NCBI RefSeq assembly: GCF_018448935.1
Contig: NZ_RCWC01000038.1
Location: 1-56,081 of the forward strand
DNA: 56,081 nt
Origin: Photorhabdus noenieputensis
GTDB lineage: Bacteria > Pseudomonadota > Gammaproteobacteria > Enterobacterales > Enterobacteriaceae
Reading direction: 5' to 3'
Numbering within the stretch: the stretch's first letter is position 1; each line of letters begins with the position of its first letter. The translations under genes were made by a program, and so were the position numbers. Shown piece after piece: positions 1-8,993 of this stretch. The notes below the pieces were generated by a model. The model saw only the letters and a list, made by a program, of their open reading frames with translations. It had not been told where the DNA came from and did not search any database.

Positions 1-42
1 AATCTGATATCTTTCTGTCTCGGTCAGTTGTGTATAGGCCAT
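1..42 (-). CDS. IS30-family transposase, N-terminal edge only
   Basis: Only the first 14 codons lie in the window; the gene runs off the left edge. They read MAYTQLTETERYQI, which matches the usual start of IS30-family transposases (a short YTQLT...RYQI N-terminus ahead of the helix-turn-helix). The AT-rich flank to the right would hold the insertion sequence end, but I cannot fix its terminal repeat from one side. Whether the element is intact cannot be judged. Confidence 0.6.
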   Translation of the reverse strand, partial: MAYTQLTETERYQI

Positions 43-528
43 AGCGCATTCTCCTGTGGCGGGAAAGATGCCTACTATAGCAACTGACCGCCTTTCTGAA
101 AAATTGCGCTTATTAGTCGAATCCGCCTATTATATTTAATTTTGAATTTTAACTAACGTAAAAATCAATTATATTATTCCCTGTTATTTCTTTATAATTT
201 TCCGTTTATAAAAAAATAATCTGATGTGCTCGTACCCGACGAACCTAACACAAACATGCCTTTATGCCGTATGTTCATTACTGAAACAATAAAAGTGAAT
301 ATACCCGTCATCTCTCAAATTGCCTCTTTATTGGCTGTACTCGCTCACCCCGGCCACATAGTTACCTATGCGCCCGGGGATTCACTCCCTTGCCGTCACG
401 ATGCATCTTGAAATCCATAAGGTATAAAACATGAGTAACATCACTATTTACGGTAAAAAATCTTACAGCATTAATCATGTAATAGTGGTAAAAATAACAT
501 CAATAAATTATCAAAAATGAGGTTTTTT
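43..528. other. Intergenic region with ERIC element
   Basis: About 490 bases without a convincing gene. It holds the presumed outer end of the IS30-like element (about 43-110), AT-rich sequence and one ERIC element (299-427). A short stretch near 258-280 resembles positions 1278-1300, suggesting two scraps of the same older element around the cyclase gene. Confidence 0.5.
299..427. repeat. ERIC element, full length
   Basis: About 128 bp bounded by the imperfect inverted ends TATACCCGTC and CATAAGGTATA. It contains the two ERIC cores CGCTCACCCCGG and CCCGGGGATTCACTCCC. It is one of eight ERIC copies or fragments recognised in the window. Confidence 0.85.
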
Positions 529-1266
529 ATGTCAAATAGCATTTTACAAGCTCTCACTTTATTGAAGTCAAAAAAATGGGTTGACTTGACGCATAGCTTC
601 GATAAAGATTCTCCACATTTTTTTATGCTTAATTCAGCAGAGTTTAAAACACTGTTTGATTACAAAGATGGCTTTTTTGTTCAGCAATTTTCTTTTCCCG
701 GCCAATATGGAACTCATGTTGATGCTCCCTGCCACTTTGTTCCTAATGCCCGTTATGTTGATGAACTGAAATTAAAAGAATTGGTTTTACCTCTAATCGT
801 ACTTGATCAATCAGCAAGAGCAAAACAGGACCCTAACTTTTCACTTTCTAAAGAAGATATTCTTAAGTTTGAAGAAGAATATGGCATTATTGAGGCAGGT
901 ACTTTCGTTGCGCTCCGAACTGATTGGAGTAAACGCTGGCCATCTCAGGAAAAAATGGATAATAAAGATGACTCGGGCAATAACCAAATACCTGGGTGGG
1001 GAGTAGATGCCCTTAAATTTTTATTTGAGGAGCGTCATGTTAAAGCCATTGGGCATGAAACATTTGATACCGACGCCGCTAAAGATTTTAGAAAGAATAA
1101 TGCTTTGTTGGGTGAAGATTATGTCTTAAAGCAAGATACTTATCAGATAGAACTTTTGGCTAATTTGGACCAAGTCCCTGTACGTGGCGCAGTCATTTTT
1201 AATATCGTGGCCAAACCTAAAAAAGCCTCTGGTTTTCCTGTTCGCTCGTTTGCCATACTTCCATAA
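529..1266 (+). CDS. Cyclase-family (kynurenine formamidase-like) metal hydrolase
   Basis: A 245-residue protein of the cyclase / kynurenine formamidase-like superfamily. These are metal-dependent amide or lactone hydrolases such as KynB and isatin hydrolase. The N-terminal WVDLTHSFDKDSPHF is typical, and the metal-binding segment around residues 65-75 reads QYGTHVDAPCHF. The family motif is HxGTHxDxPxH, so the first His is Gln here while the other metal-binding residues remain. A later GHETFDTDA block is also family-like. I start at the ATG at 529 because GAGG lies seven bases upstream; an ATG at 517 is in frame but has no ribosome site. The gene stands alone between an ERIC element and argS. 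The substrate is unknown. Confidence 0.7.
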   Translation: MSNSILQALTLLKSKKWVDLTHSFDKDSPHFFMLNSAEFKTLFDYKDGFFVQQFSFPGQYGTHVDAPCHFVPNARYVDELKLKELVLPLIVLDQSARAKQDPNFSLSKEDILKFEEEYGIIEAGTFVALRTDWSKRWPSQEKMDNKDDSGNNQIPGWGVDALKFLFEERHVKAIGHETFDTDAAKDFRKNNALLGEDYVLKQDTYQIELLANLDQVPVRGAVIFNIVAKPKKASGFPVRSFAILP

Positions 1267-1380
1267 CCACCTTCCTCCTTATGCCGTATATTCACTACGG
1301 CATTATAGTCACGATCATGATTTTTCGCGGAAATGCGTTTTTTATCTTCGTAACTTGGCACAAAGCAACAGTAAAGTGGT
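1267..1380 (-). pseudogene. Possible scrap of a TnpB-like (IS605 OrfB) gene
   Basis: On the minus strand a frame overlapping the cyclase 3' end reads CxxPSYEDKKRISAKNHDRDYNAVVNIR. It resembles the C-terminal end of TnpB proteins, where a HDRDxNAAxNI block follows a zinc finger. No other part of such a gene is present. The match is short, so this is weak evidence for an old insertion remnant. Confidence 0.3.
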
Positions 1381-1494
1381 ATGTCATGTGTTGAATATGG
1401 TATAAAACCTGCCGTTTCTTCTTATGAATCATTTTGCAGAGGGTATTGTTTGCTACAATAATACCTATTCTCATTCGTCATTTAAGGTAACCAG

Positions 1495-3225
1495 GTGAAT
1501 ATTCAGGCGATTCTTTCAGAAAAAGTCAGCCAAGCGCTGATTGCAGCAGGTGCTCCAGCCGATAGCGAAGCTCACATCCGCCAATCCGCGAAAGCGCAAT
1601 TTGGCGACTACCAGGCCAACGGAGTGATGGCCGCCGCGAAAAAAGTGGGCATGCCCCCCCGACAACTGGCAGAAAAAGTTGTTAACCTGCTAGATCTGCA
1701 AGGTATCGCCAGTAAAGTTGAAATCGCCGGCACCGGCTTTATTAATATTTTCCTTGATAAAGCATGGATTGCAGCGAATATCGAAACTGCCCTGAAAGAT
1801 GAGAAACTGGGCGTTACTCCAACCGAATCACAAACTATTGTTGTCGATTATTCCGCGCCTAATGTAGCAAAACAGATGCACGTTGGTCATCTACGCTCCA
1901 CGATTATTGGTGATGCTGCCGTCCGTACACTGGAATTCCTCGGTCATAAGGTTATTCGCGCTAACCATGTGGGTGACTGGGGAACCCAGTTTGGTATGCT
2001 GATTGCTTATCTGGAAAAAGTGCAAAATGAAAATGCCAGCGATATGGCATTATCCGATCTGGAAGCTTTCTATCGCGAAGCGAAAAAACATTACGATGAA
2101 GACGAAGAGTTTGCCATCCGCGCCCGTGGCTATGTGGTGAAGCTGCAAGGCGGTGATGAATATTGCCGTACCATGTGGCGCAAGCTAGTGGATATCACGA
2201 TGGCCCAAAATCAACAAACCTATGATCGTCTGAATGTCACGCTGACTAAAGATTCTGTTATGGGTGAAAGTCTGTACAACGATCTACTGCCCGGTATTGT
2301 CGCTGATCTGAAACAGCAAGGATTAGCAGTAGAAAGCGATGGCGCAGCCGTGGTTTACCTTGATGAGTATAAAAATAAAGAAGGTGAACCGATGGGCGTT
2401 ATTATCCAAAAGAAAGATGGTGGTTATCTTTACACCACAACAGATATCGCCTGTGCGAAATACCGTCATGAAACCTTGCACGCCGACCGCGTTCTTTACT
2501 ACATCGACTCCCGTCAACATCAACATTTGATGCAGGCTTGGACCATCGTCCGTAAAGCTGGTTATGTGCCAGAATCCGTGTCTCTGGAACACCATATGTT
2601 CGGCATGATGTTGGGTAAAGATAGCAAACCATTTAAAACTCGCACCGGCGGCACGGTCAGATTGACCGATCTATTGGACGAAGCCATCGAACGCGCCAAT
2701 ACCCTTATCCGTGAAAAGAACCCGGATATGCCAGAAGATGAACTGAAAAAAGTGGTGGAAGCTGTAGGTATCGGCGCGGTGAAATATGCTGATCTCTCCA
2801 AGAGCCGCACCACAGATTACATCTTCGATTGGGATAATATGCTCGCTTTTGAAGGCAATACCGCACCTTATATGCAATATGCTTACACCCGTGTTGCCTC
2901 CATCTTCAAGCGTGCCGAAATTGATGAAAACAGCCTGACACTACCCGTTATCCTAAATGAGGAGCGTGAACAAGCGTTAGCCACCCGCTTGTTACAATTT
3001 GAAGAGACCATCACCACCGTTGCTCGTGAAGGTACACCACATGTCATGTGTGCCTACCTGTATGATCTAGCCGGTCTGTTCTCTGGCTTCTATGAACACT
3101 GTCAGATCCTTAATGCTGAAAGTGAAGAGTTGCGTCAAAGCCGCCTGAAACTGGCACTCCTGACCGCAAAAACATTGAAGCAAGGTCTGAATACTTTGGG
3201 CATTGAGACGGTAGAACGGATGTAA
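1495..3225 (+). CDS. argS: Arginine--tRNA ligase
   Basis: A class I aminoacyl-tRNA synthetase that charges tRNA-Arg. At 576 residues it matches the E. coli enzyme (577) and aligns along its whole length from [19 protein letters not shown]. The N-terminal additional domain is followed by the HIGH-type motif in [16 protein letters not shown] (about residues 123-138), and the C-terminal DALR-type anticodon-binding domain ends in [10 protein letters not shown]. The start is GTG behind TAAGGTAACCAG. A TACAAT box at 1454-1459 is a plausible -10 element. It is core metabolism and shows no oddities. Confidence 0.97.
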   Translation: MNIQAILSEKVSQALIAAGAPADSEAHIRQSAKAQFGDYQANGVMAAAKKVGMPPRQLAEKVVNLLDLQGIASKVEIAGTGFINIFLDKAWIAANIETALKDEKLGVTPTESQTIVVDYSAPNVAKQMHVGHLRSTIIGDAAVRTLEFLGHKVIRANHVGDWGTQFGMLIAYLEKVQNENASDMALSDLEAFYREAKKHYDEDEEFAIRARGYVVKLQGGDEYCRTMWRKLVDITMAQNQQTYDRLNVTLTKDSVMGESLYNDLLPGIVADLKQQGLAVESDGAAVVYLDEYKNKEGEPMGVIIQKKDGGYLYTTTDIACAKYRHETLHADRVLYYIDSRQHQHLMQAWTIVRKAGYVPESVSLEHHMFGMMLGKDSKPFKTRTGGTVRLTDLLDEAIERANTLIREKNPDMPEDELKKVVEAVGIGAVKYADLSKSRTTDYIFDWDNMLAFEGNTAPYMQYAYTRVASIFKRAEIDENSLTLPVILNEEREQALATRLLQFEETITTVAREGTPHVMCAYLYDLAGLFSGFYEHCQILNAESEELRQSRLKLALLTAKTLKQGLNTLGIETVERM

Positions 3226-3252
3226 CCGGATAATCGCTGTTTTCTGAAAATT

Positions 3253-3289
3253 GGCGTGATCGGGCATATATATTTTGCCTTATCACGCC
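3253..3289. terminator. Hairpin between argS and the thioesterase gene
   Basis: Perfect 8-bp arms GGCGTGAT and ATCACGCC enclose an AT-rich loop between two convergent genes. No strong T run follows, so termination by this hairpin is uncertain. Confidence 0.4.
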
Positions 3290-3303
3290 GATTAAACTTT
3301 GAT

Positions 3304-4071
3304 CTATAACACAGCAGTACGTTCCCGCTTGGCGCTCAATTCAATTCTTGCATGGATGATATTTGCAACCACTTGTGGAATATGCTGGATAAAGAAGTGA
3401 TCAGAATCCACAAGGTGAATATCAATCTCGCCACAAGTATAATTTTCCCACGCCAACATATCCTCTTTTGACATCGTTTTATCCTGTTGCCCATAAATTA
3501 AAACGAGTTCTGATACACTTTGCTTTGGCAACAAGTAACGTTTCATATGGTAATTAAGCGAAAGATCATTACGAATAACAGGAAAGAACACCGCCTTAAA
3601 ATCTTTATCATTGATGATCTCATCATGTGTTCCACCGTATCTTACCAATAGCTCTCTCAATTGAGTATCGGAAAAATTAAACGGATCTTCTTTAAAACTG
3701 GTAATATGTGGAGCCGCTTCCGCAGAAATAAATACGTTTGCCGGGGACTGATTCTCATCATTCAATCGATTAGCTAATTCATAAGCAAATAAGCCGCCGT
3801 TGCTGTGCCCAAATAAAGAGAATCGCTTACCATTAATCAAACGCTTCATTTCTTCATGTACTGCTTGCAAAATATTTTCCACATCTCGACTTAATGCTTC
3901 ATCAAAACGGCTGCCGCCACCCGGTAATTGCAGTGCATATACTGCGATATTTTTTGCTAAGCAGTTACTCAGGCTACGAAAAACTTCTGCTGAACCACCA
4001 GCATAAGGAAAACAAAATAAGATATGTTCCGTTTTATCTGATTGAATATGACTTAATTTTTCAAACCACAT
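3304..4071 (-). CDS. Type II thioesterase (NRPS/PKS editing)
   Basis: A 255-residue alpha/beta hydrolase of the GrsT/TEII family, the free-standing thioesterases that clear misprimed acyl groups from NRPS or PKS carrier proteins. The N-terminal block LFCFPYAGGSAEVFRSL is diagnostic. The nucleophile motif GHSNGG lies near residue 90-95, and the catalytic His sits in DSDHFFIQ near the C-terminus. No NRPS or PKS gene adjoins it in this window, so it is either an orphan serving assembly lines elsewhere or the remnant of a lost cluster. Two tiny frames lie directly upstream on the same strand. Confidence 0.85.
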   Translation of the reverse strand: MWFEKLSHIQSDKTEHILFCFPYAGGSAEVFRSLSNCLAKNIAVYALQLPGGGSRFDEALSRDVENILQAVHEEMKRLINGKRFSLFGHSNGGLFAYELANRLNDENQSPANVFISAEAAPHITSFKEDPFNFSDTQLRELLVRYGGTHDEIINDKDFKAVFFPVIRNDLSLNYHMKRYLLPKQSVSELVLIYGQQDKTMSKEDMLAWENYTCGEIDIHLVDSDHFFIQHIPQVVANIIHARIELSAKRERTAVL

Positions 4072-4117
4072 AAATTACTCCCTCCCAATTAAATCTGTCA
4101 AAGTCAGACGATTAATT

Positions 4118-4245
4118 TATACCCGTCATCTTTCAAGTTGCCTCTTTGTTGGCGGCACTCGCTCACCCCGGTCACATCGTTACCTATGCTCCCGGGGATT
4201 CACTCCCTTACCGCCGCAATCCATCTTGAAATCCATAGGGTATAT
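4118..4245. repeat. ERIC element, full length
   Basis: A complete ERIC element (about 128 bp) bounded by TATACCCGTC and CATAGGGTATA. It lies in the leader of the thioesterase gene, between that gene and the 28-codon frame. Confidence 0.9.
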
Positions 4246-4280
4246 CACTCATGAATGACCGGTTGAACACTGCTCATTAT

Positions 4281-4364
4281 TTACTTTTGAGATAATTCAA
4301 TGCTCACTTCCGCATTATTTACCTGCTCAATTGAATCTAACCAATCCGTCAACTTTTCTGACAT
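4281..4364 (-). CDS. Possible 27-residue peptide upstream of the thioesterase
   Basis: An ATG frame of 28 codons including the stop, beginning MSEKLTDWLDS. A strong ribosome site (GGGGAGAGGAG) lies about eight bases upstream, better than those of several real genes here. The peptide is acidic and has no membrane segment or cysteine. It might be the end of a small ACP-like or leader gene, or simply decay. The ribosome site is the only firm argument for translation. Confidence 0.35.
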   Translation of the reverse strand: MSEKLTDWLDSIEQVNNAEVSIELSQK

Positions 4365-4382
4365 AAATACCGCTCCTCTCCC

Positions 4383-4505
4383 CTATTCATCGTCAAATAA
4401 TAGCGCCTGTTTATTAATATTTATCTGCACCAGATCATGTTTTGCCAGATAATCAATAACTTCTCCAGCAAACATAGTAGCCAGCAAACTGCTTAGTCCC
4501 AACAT
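4383..4505 (-). CDS. Possible 40-residue protein
   Basis: A frame reading MLGLSSLLATMFAGEV followed by a polar tail (YLAKHDLVQ...), ending 18 bases before the next tiny frame. An in-frame stop lies three codons before the ATG and I see no clear ribosome site, so it may not be translated. I do not recognise the protein. Confidence 0.25.
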   Translation of the reverse strand: MLGLSSLLATMFAGEVIDYLAKHDLVQININKQALLFDDE

Positions 4506-4961
4506 TTTTTATATTATTTGTGAAAAAACACGATCTAACACACATAATTAATTTTTCATTCATGAAACGAATTCAAACAAAAATTAAATTGTAAACTTTA
4601 GCAAATTAATAGTTTCAAATCGAAGAAATATAAACATGGTAAAATAACTTGGCTAACAGATATAAATAATGAATAGATATAGCGTTAATTTTTAGGGAAA
4701 ACTAAATCATTTACTATAATAACCATGAATAGTTAAATAATAAATCACAAACAATCAATATATTATTTATAAAAAATCGCCATCTGGCATTTAATTATTT
4801 AACTTAAGGTGGAAGTATATTATTTTACCGATATAACGCTTTATCCCCCCATAATATCTCATAATGTCATACAGAATTATTCAATTATGGCGTAGATAAA
4901 AACACGATTAAACTTCAATTAGCATCATTTAAACTAACTCTTGGCCGAACAGGAAATTTAG

Positions 4962-5089
4962 TATACCTGTCATCTTTCAAGTTGCCTCTTTGTTGGCGGC
5001 ACTCGCTCACCCCGGTCACATCATTACCTATGCTCCCGGGGATTCACTCCCTTGCCGTCGCGATGCATCTTGAAATCCATAGAATATAT
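4962..5089. repeat. ERIC element, full length
   Basis: A complete ERIC copy with slightly diverged ends (GTATACCTGTC and CATAGAATATA). It lies just beyond the murJ terminator-like hairpin. Confidence 0.88.
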
Positions 5090-5100
5090 ACTTATTAGCT

Positions 5101-5162
5101 GATATCCCGGTAATCTCAGAAAACTCAAGCCAGTTTGATCTCATAATAATTACCGGGATATC
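5101..5162. terminator. Long inverted repeat after murJ
   Basis: Arms GATATCCCGGTAAT (5101-5114) and ATTACCGGGATATC (5149-5162) pair perfectly over 14 bp around a 34-base loop, six bases beyond the murJ stop. The position suggests 3'-end formation or protection of the murJ message. There is no long T run. Confidence 0.5.
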
Positions 5163-5167
5163 TCAAT

Positions 5168-6706
5168 TTATTGAAAACCTCGGTGAGCAAAATCTTTTAG
5201 CCGAAAACCCATCAGCATCAGCGCAGCAAAATAGCTGCTTGCCCCGGCGATAACCACCACCATTAATCGCAACAGACGCATAGCCATATTTCCCTGCTCC
5301 CATGCTGGCATCAACCACAAAGTAACCGCCAATACAGCAATCATTACCGCAATTGCCACCACCAGTTTAGATAAGAACACCCCCCAACCCGCTAACGGCT
5401 TAAAAATATTTTTCTTACGTAATTGCCAGTAAAGCAGACTGGCATTGAAACAAGATGCCAGACCGATAGACAAGGCCAACCCGGCATGTTTTAGTGGACC
5501 AATAAAGGCAAGATTCATTAGCTGAGTCAGAATTAAAGTAGCAATCGCAATTTTCACCGGGGTTTTAATATCTCGACGAGAATAAAAACCCGGTGCCAGC
5601 ACCTTAACAATAATTAGCCCCATCAGTCCAAAACAGTAAGCAATTAATGCTTTTTGGGTCATTACTGCATCAAATGCCGTAAAATTACCGTATTGAAACA
5701 GAGAAACGATTAAAGGTTCCGCTAGCATACCTAAAGCAACAGCACAAGGCAGTGCTAACAAAAAACAGAGCCGCAGCCCCCAATCCATTAATTTGGTGTA
5801 CTCCTCATGATTTCCACTGGAAAAACTTTTCGCCAGTGAAGGCAAAAGAATGGTCCCAAGCGCAACCCCCAATACACCAGAAGGCAATTCCATTAAACGG
5901 TCAGCGTAATACATCCAGGAGACAGAACCGGACACCAAAAATGAAGCGAAAATCGTATTAATAATTAATGAAATCTGGCCGACTGACACCCCAAGAAGTG
6001 CTGGCCCCATCTGCCGCATAACCCGCCATACACCGCTGTCACGGAAAGAAATACGCGGTAACACCAGCATGCCAATCTTTTTTAAATGAGGAAGCTGATA
6101 TAAGAGCTGTAAAATTCCCCCTGCAACTACCGCCCAACCCAACGCCATTACCGGCGGATGACAATAAGGGGCGACAAATAACGCAAACACAATCATGCTG
6201 ATATTGAGTAACGTCGGAGCGAAAGCTGGAACAGAAAATCGATTCCAAGTATTTAATATCGCACCTGCCAACGAGGCCAGCGATATCAGAAAAATATAAG
6301 GGAAGGTAATTCTCAACAGATTTGTTGTCAGAGTAAATTTATCGGCGGTATCGGTAAAACCCGGTGCAGTAACATAAATCACCCAAGGCGCACTTAAAAT
6401 CCCCAACACAGTAACAATGGCCAGAATTAACGTCAGCATACCGGAAACATAAGCAATAAACGTCCGGGTCGCTTCATCACCTTGTTGGTTCTTATATTCT
6501 GCCAAAATAGGCACAAACGCCTGAGAAAAGGCACCTTCGGCAAAAATACGACGCAGTAAATTAGGCAGTTTAAATGCAACAAAAAAAGCATCCGCTGCAA
6601 CACCTGCCCCAAATATGCGGGCAATAATGGCATCCCGGATAAAGCCCAAAACCCGAGAGAACATGGTCATGGAGCTAACCGCAGCCAGCGATTTCAATAA
6701 ATTCAT
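5168..6706 (-). CDS. murJ: Lipid II flippase MurJ
   Basis: A 512-residue polytopic membrane protein matching MurJ/MviN along its length. MurJ flips the lipid-linked peptidoglycan precursor across the inner membrane. The N-terminus [18 protein letters not shown] and the following [15 protein letters not shown] segment are signature sequence, including Arg residues in the central cavity of the family. About 14 hydrophobic segments are readable. The gene is isolated from other cell-wall genes here, with an inverted repeat downstream and a relict CRISPR array upstream. Confidence 0.96.
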   Translation of the reverse strand: MNLLKSLAAVSSMTMFSRVLGFIRDAIIARIFGAGVAADAFFVAFKLPNLLRRIFAEGAFSQAFVPILAEYKNQQGDEATRTFIAYVSGMLTLILAIVTVLGILSAPWVIYVTAPGFTDTADKFTLTTNLLRITFPYIFLISLASLAGAILNTWNRFSVPAFAPTLLNISMIVFALFVAPYCHPPVMALGWAVVAGGILQLLYQLPHLKKIGMLVLPRISFRDSGVWRVMRQMGPALLGVSVGQISLIINTIFASFLVSGSVSWMYYADRLMELPSGVLGVALGTILLPSLAKSFSSGNHEEYTKLMDWGLRLCFLLALPCAVALGMLAEPLIVSLFQYGNFTAFDAVMTQKALIAYCFGLMGLIIVKVLAPGFYSRRDIKTPVKIAIATLILTQLMNLAFIGPLKHAGLALSIGLASCFNASLLYWQLRKKNIFKPLAGWGVFLSKLVVAIAVMIAVLAVTLWLMPAWEQGNMAMRLLRLMVVVIAGASSYFAALMLMGFRLKDFAHRGFQ

Positions 6707-6735
6707 CGTATTTATCTCAAAATCATGTTAGTTGA

Positions 6736-6995
6736 TTTCTGAACTGTCTGTACGACAGTGCAAAAATGGAAAATGAATTATACACGACTGAGATACTTGT
6801 AAGCTGTCTGTACTTTTTAGGCCGCCTATGCGAGTGCAAAAAACCACCAAATCACACCATCTTAATCCAGCTTGCTAAGCTACCTATCCAACAGTGCACA
6901 GTTAGATATTAACTTTAACCTACTGACAGTTAAAACATATATTAATAAACAATAAAAAAGCCTTTTTTAAGATAAGTAATATTTCTTTAAAATCA
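6736..6995 (-). repeat. Relict type I-F CRISPR array and leader
   Basis: Degenerate copies of the I-F repeat start at 6736, 6796 and 6872. The first two are exactly 60 bases apart, the period of the intact array at 8245. The third is 21/28 identical to the intact repeat by my count. Directly after it, 6900-6995 resembles the intact leader at 8633-8735, including the shared run TTAACCTACTGACAGTTAAA. The second repeat is broken by about 16 extra bases. This is an array that lost function while its leader stayed readable. Confidence 0.75.
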
Positions 6996-7044
6996 ATAAA
7001 TTATTATTTAACATAAAGTCATGTACGGACTCAAGTTATATGAA

Positions 7045-7129
7045 TATACCCGTTATCTTTCAAATTGCGTATTTGTTGGCTGCACTCACTCACCCCGGTC
7101 ACATAGTTTTGAAATCCATAGGGTATATT
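7045..7129. repeat. ERIC element with internal deletion
   Basis: Both ERIC ends are present (TATACCCGTT and CATAGGGTATA), but about 43 bases of the centre and right half are missing. The CCCGGGGATTCACTCCC core is gone. The short form is a known type of ERIC variant. Confidence 0.85.
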
Positions 7130-7375
7130 TATTTTCACTCACCCTTTATTTATCTATTTTTTTCAATTCAATTGCCATTATCCAGAAAATATAAAATCGA
7201 AGTTGGTATTTATCAAATAATTATGAAATAGAACTTCAACACTTATTAATCAGGCCAATCATAATAATATCTATTTTCATGATAATCAGTCAATAAATTG
7301 TTTTATCACTCATTATAATTTCAAAAATAATAAAATCTTAACTGTTATTTACCATAAGAACAGACAAAACAGAAT

Positions 7376-7409
7376 TAAAAAGCCCTTTCAGAAAATGAGA
7401 GGGCTTATG
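7376..7409 (-). terminator. Rho-independent terminator of the 186-aa lipoprotein gene
   Basis: Read on the minus strand, AAGCCCTCT and a near-complementary AAAGGGCTT flank a short loop, then a T run. It lies about 40 bases beyond the stop codon of the gene ending at 7449. Confidence 0.7.
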
Positions 7410-7448
7410 GTCATATACTTACCAGATTGTCCAACCGGACATTTTGGC

Positions 7449-8009
7449 TTACCCTAACGGTGTTACCTGTTTATTAGCGTCTAATATCTTACTAGGATCT
7501 ACCGCCTTATTAGGGTCTACCATCAGAATAATTGTATTTGTTACCTGATTCTGAGATGAGCCAGCATTCACTGCTTTCTCAGGTAAATGGGCATTTACTG
7601 CTTTCTGAGGTAACTGGGCATTCACTGCTTTTGGATGCAACGTATACATCCCGCCATTAAATGGATCAAATAACAGCCAACCAATTAAACCACCAAAGAA
7701 AAAATTACCTCCAATGTACCAACCATTGGCGCTCGCTTTAATTGGTAACGTTACAGATTCAGAATTCTCACTAGTAAAAGTGACCAGATAGTCTTTTTTA
7801 CCGAAATAACTTCCATCAGATTTTTCTAAAATCACATCTTGGGGCGTTTTCCCTTGAGCAACAACCCTACCTAATTCATCTTTGATAGAGAATATGGCCC
7901 CTGATGGATTACTATCAACCTGAACATGCTGAGTTTTATCACCCACAATCGTAGCGCAACCGCTAGTAAACATTACAGCAGCCAAAGACAAGGCAGCAAT
8001 ATTATTCAT
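7449..8009 (-). CDS. PEGA-like lipoprotein with a 9-residue repeat
   Basis: A 186-residue predicted lipoprotein. The N-terminus MNNIAALSLAAVMFTSGC ends in a lipobox at Cys18 but is unusual in lacking Lys or Arg. An in-frame stop just upstream makes a longer start unlikely. The body (CATIVGDKTQHVQVDSNPSG) and the GWYIGGNFFFGGLIGWLLFD segment belong to a common family of CATIVG-type lipoproteins with a PEGA-like fold and a hydrophobic hairpin. After MYTLHP there is a tandem 9-residue repeat starting KAVNA (three copies, 27-bp DNA period), apparently peculiar to this protein. Function is unknown. The gene sits between a relict and an intact CRISPR array. Confidence 0.75.
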   Translation of the reverse strand: MNNIAALSLAAVMFTSGCATIVGDKTQHVQVDSNPSGAIFSIKDELGRVVAQGKTPQDVILEKSDGSYFGKKDYLVTFTSENSESVTLPIKASANGWYIGGNFFFGGLIGWLLFDPFNGGMYTLHPKAVNAQLPQKAVNAHLPEKAVNAGSSQNQVTNTIILMVDPNKAVDPSKILDANKQVTPLG

Positions 8010-8244
8010 GGTTAATTATTCACTTTGCTAACAAAAGCGGCGAGTATACATAAATTCACGCTTATGCACTAGAACTCATTAGCATTTATGAGCTGCCAAT
8101 GAGCATCGTATTTGGCCTAGATGATGGAGCATTGAACTAGCCTTACCACAAAAAGCTGAAATAGCCACTTCAAAAAACGCACCAACCGAAGTCAGTGCGT
8201 CAAATAAGTCAACTCATTAAAGCTTACTCAGGATAAAACTCTTG

Positions 8245-8632
8245 TTTCTAAGCTGCCTGTACGGCAGTGAACGGGCAAATGAGCAAGCAGCATTATTGCG
8301 TGCATTTCTAAGCTGCCTGTACGGCAGTGAACCCGGCGTCGCGCTGATTTTTCAATCGGCTTTGTTTCTAAGCTGCCTGTACGGCAGTGAACGTACCTGC
8401 TGCGTATCATCCCTGACTCTTTCATTTCTAAGCTGCCTGTACGGCAGTGAACCTTATCTTTATTACGTTGTATAGCTTTTATCGTTTCTAAGCTGCCTGT
8501 ACGGCAGTGAACCGGTATCGTAGCCAGGCCGCGAAAGCCGGTAATTTCTAAGCTGCCTGTACGGCAGTGAACTTCACGCGCTGACATGCGAGTATTAAAC
8601 GCTATTTCTAAGCTGCCTGTACGGCAGTGAAC
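8245..8632 (-). CRISPR. Type I-F CRISPR array, 7 repeats and 6 spacers
   Basis: Seven identical 28-base repeats start at 8245, 8305, 8365, 8425, 8485, 8545 and 8605, separated by six 32-base spacers. Read on the minus strand the repeat begins GTTCACTGCC and ends CTTAGAAA, the type I-F (Ypest) repeat of enterobacteria. The AT-rich leader lies to the right, so transcription runs leftward and the newest spacer is 8573-8604. No cas gene is in this window, so the array depends on Cas proteins elsewhere or is orphaned. By eye no spacer matches another part of the window. Confidence 0.98.
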
Positions 8633-8760
8633 TGTTATATATTAACGTTAACCTACTGACAGTTAAAGCATATATTTATTAAATAACGAAAAAACCCTTT
8701 TTTACAAGAGAAGTAATATTTCATTAAAAATCAATCAGTTAAAATTGACCATAAAAAAAG
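8633..8760 (-). promoter_or_regulatory. CRISPR leader
   Basis: AT-rich sequence directly next to the right-most (leader-proximal) repeat. It is largely repeated beside the relict array at 6900-6995. That conservation next to two arrays marks it as the leader that carries the promoter and adaptation signals. Confidence 0.75.
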
Positions 8761-8993
8761 GGTCAAAACTAAGAAGAGTAACGTCCTAAACAATTGTCAC
8801 CACATTGCTATTCAATGTTTCTATAACGAGTTCCATCCTTCTGTCACTTAGTCACACTACTTTTCACCACGGAACCAACAATCCCATCTAACAAGCGCGT
8901 CCCCAACAACATCAACTGAGTAACTATTCAGCGACATATTTGGAGCACACGCTATCAATTATAAATCGGGGTATTAGCTCAATGGCAATTCTC
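8761..8993. other. Intergenic region, nothing recognised
   Basis: Between the CRISPR leader and the next lipoprotein gene I see no gene, repeat or clear hairpin. Confidence 0.4.

Larger units (their letters stand above)
4506..5167. other. AT-rich intergenic region
   Basis: About 660 bases of strongly AT-rich sequence without a gene. It contains one ERIC element and an inverted repeat that faces the 3' end of murJ. Any promoter for the thioesterase group should lie in its left part, but I cannot pick boxes with confidence. Confidence 0.5.
6707..7448. other. Intergenic region with CRISPR relics
   Basis: About 740 bases without a gene. Three degenerate CRISPR repeats and a decayed leader (6736-6995) are followed by a deletion form of an ERIC element, AT-rich sequence and the terminator of the neighbouring lipoprotein gene. 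Confidence 0.6.

Noticed and set aside
226-411. A 61-aa frame at the left end
   Set aside because: Its second half is translated ERIC sequence; the same peptide pieces recur at other ERIC copies.
1434-1459. A complete sigma-70 promoter for argS
   Set aside because: TTGCAG and TACAAT are only 14 bases apart, too close for a good promoter; only the -10 box is plausible.
7040-7231. A 63-aa frame starting MNIPVIFQIAYLLAALTHPGH
   Set aside because: The start is the translated ERIC end and no ribosome site is seen.
8228-8587. A 119-aa minus-strand open frame with repeated VHCRTGSLE
   Set aside because: It is a translation of the CRISPR array; the 60-base period is a multiple of three, so the frame stays open by chance.
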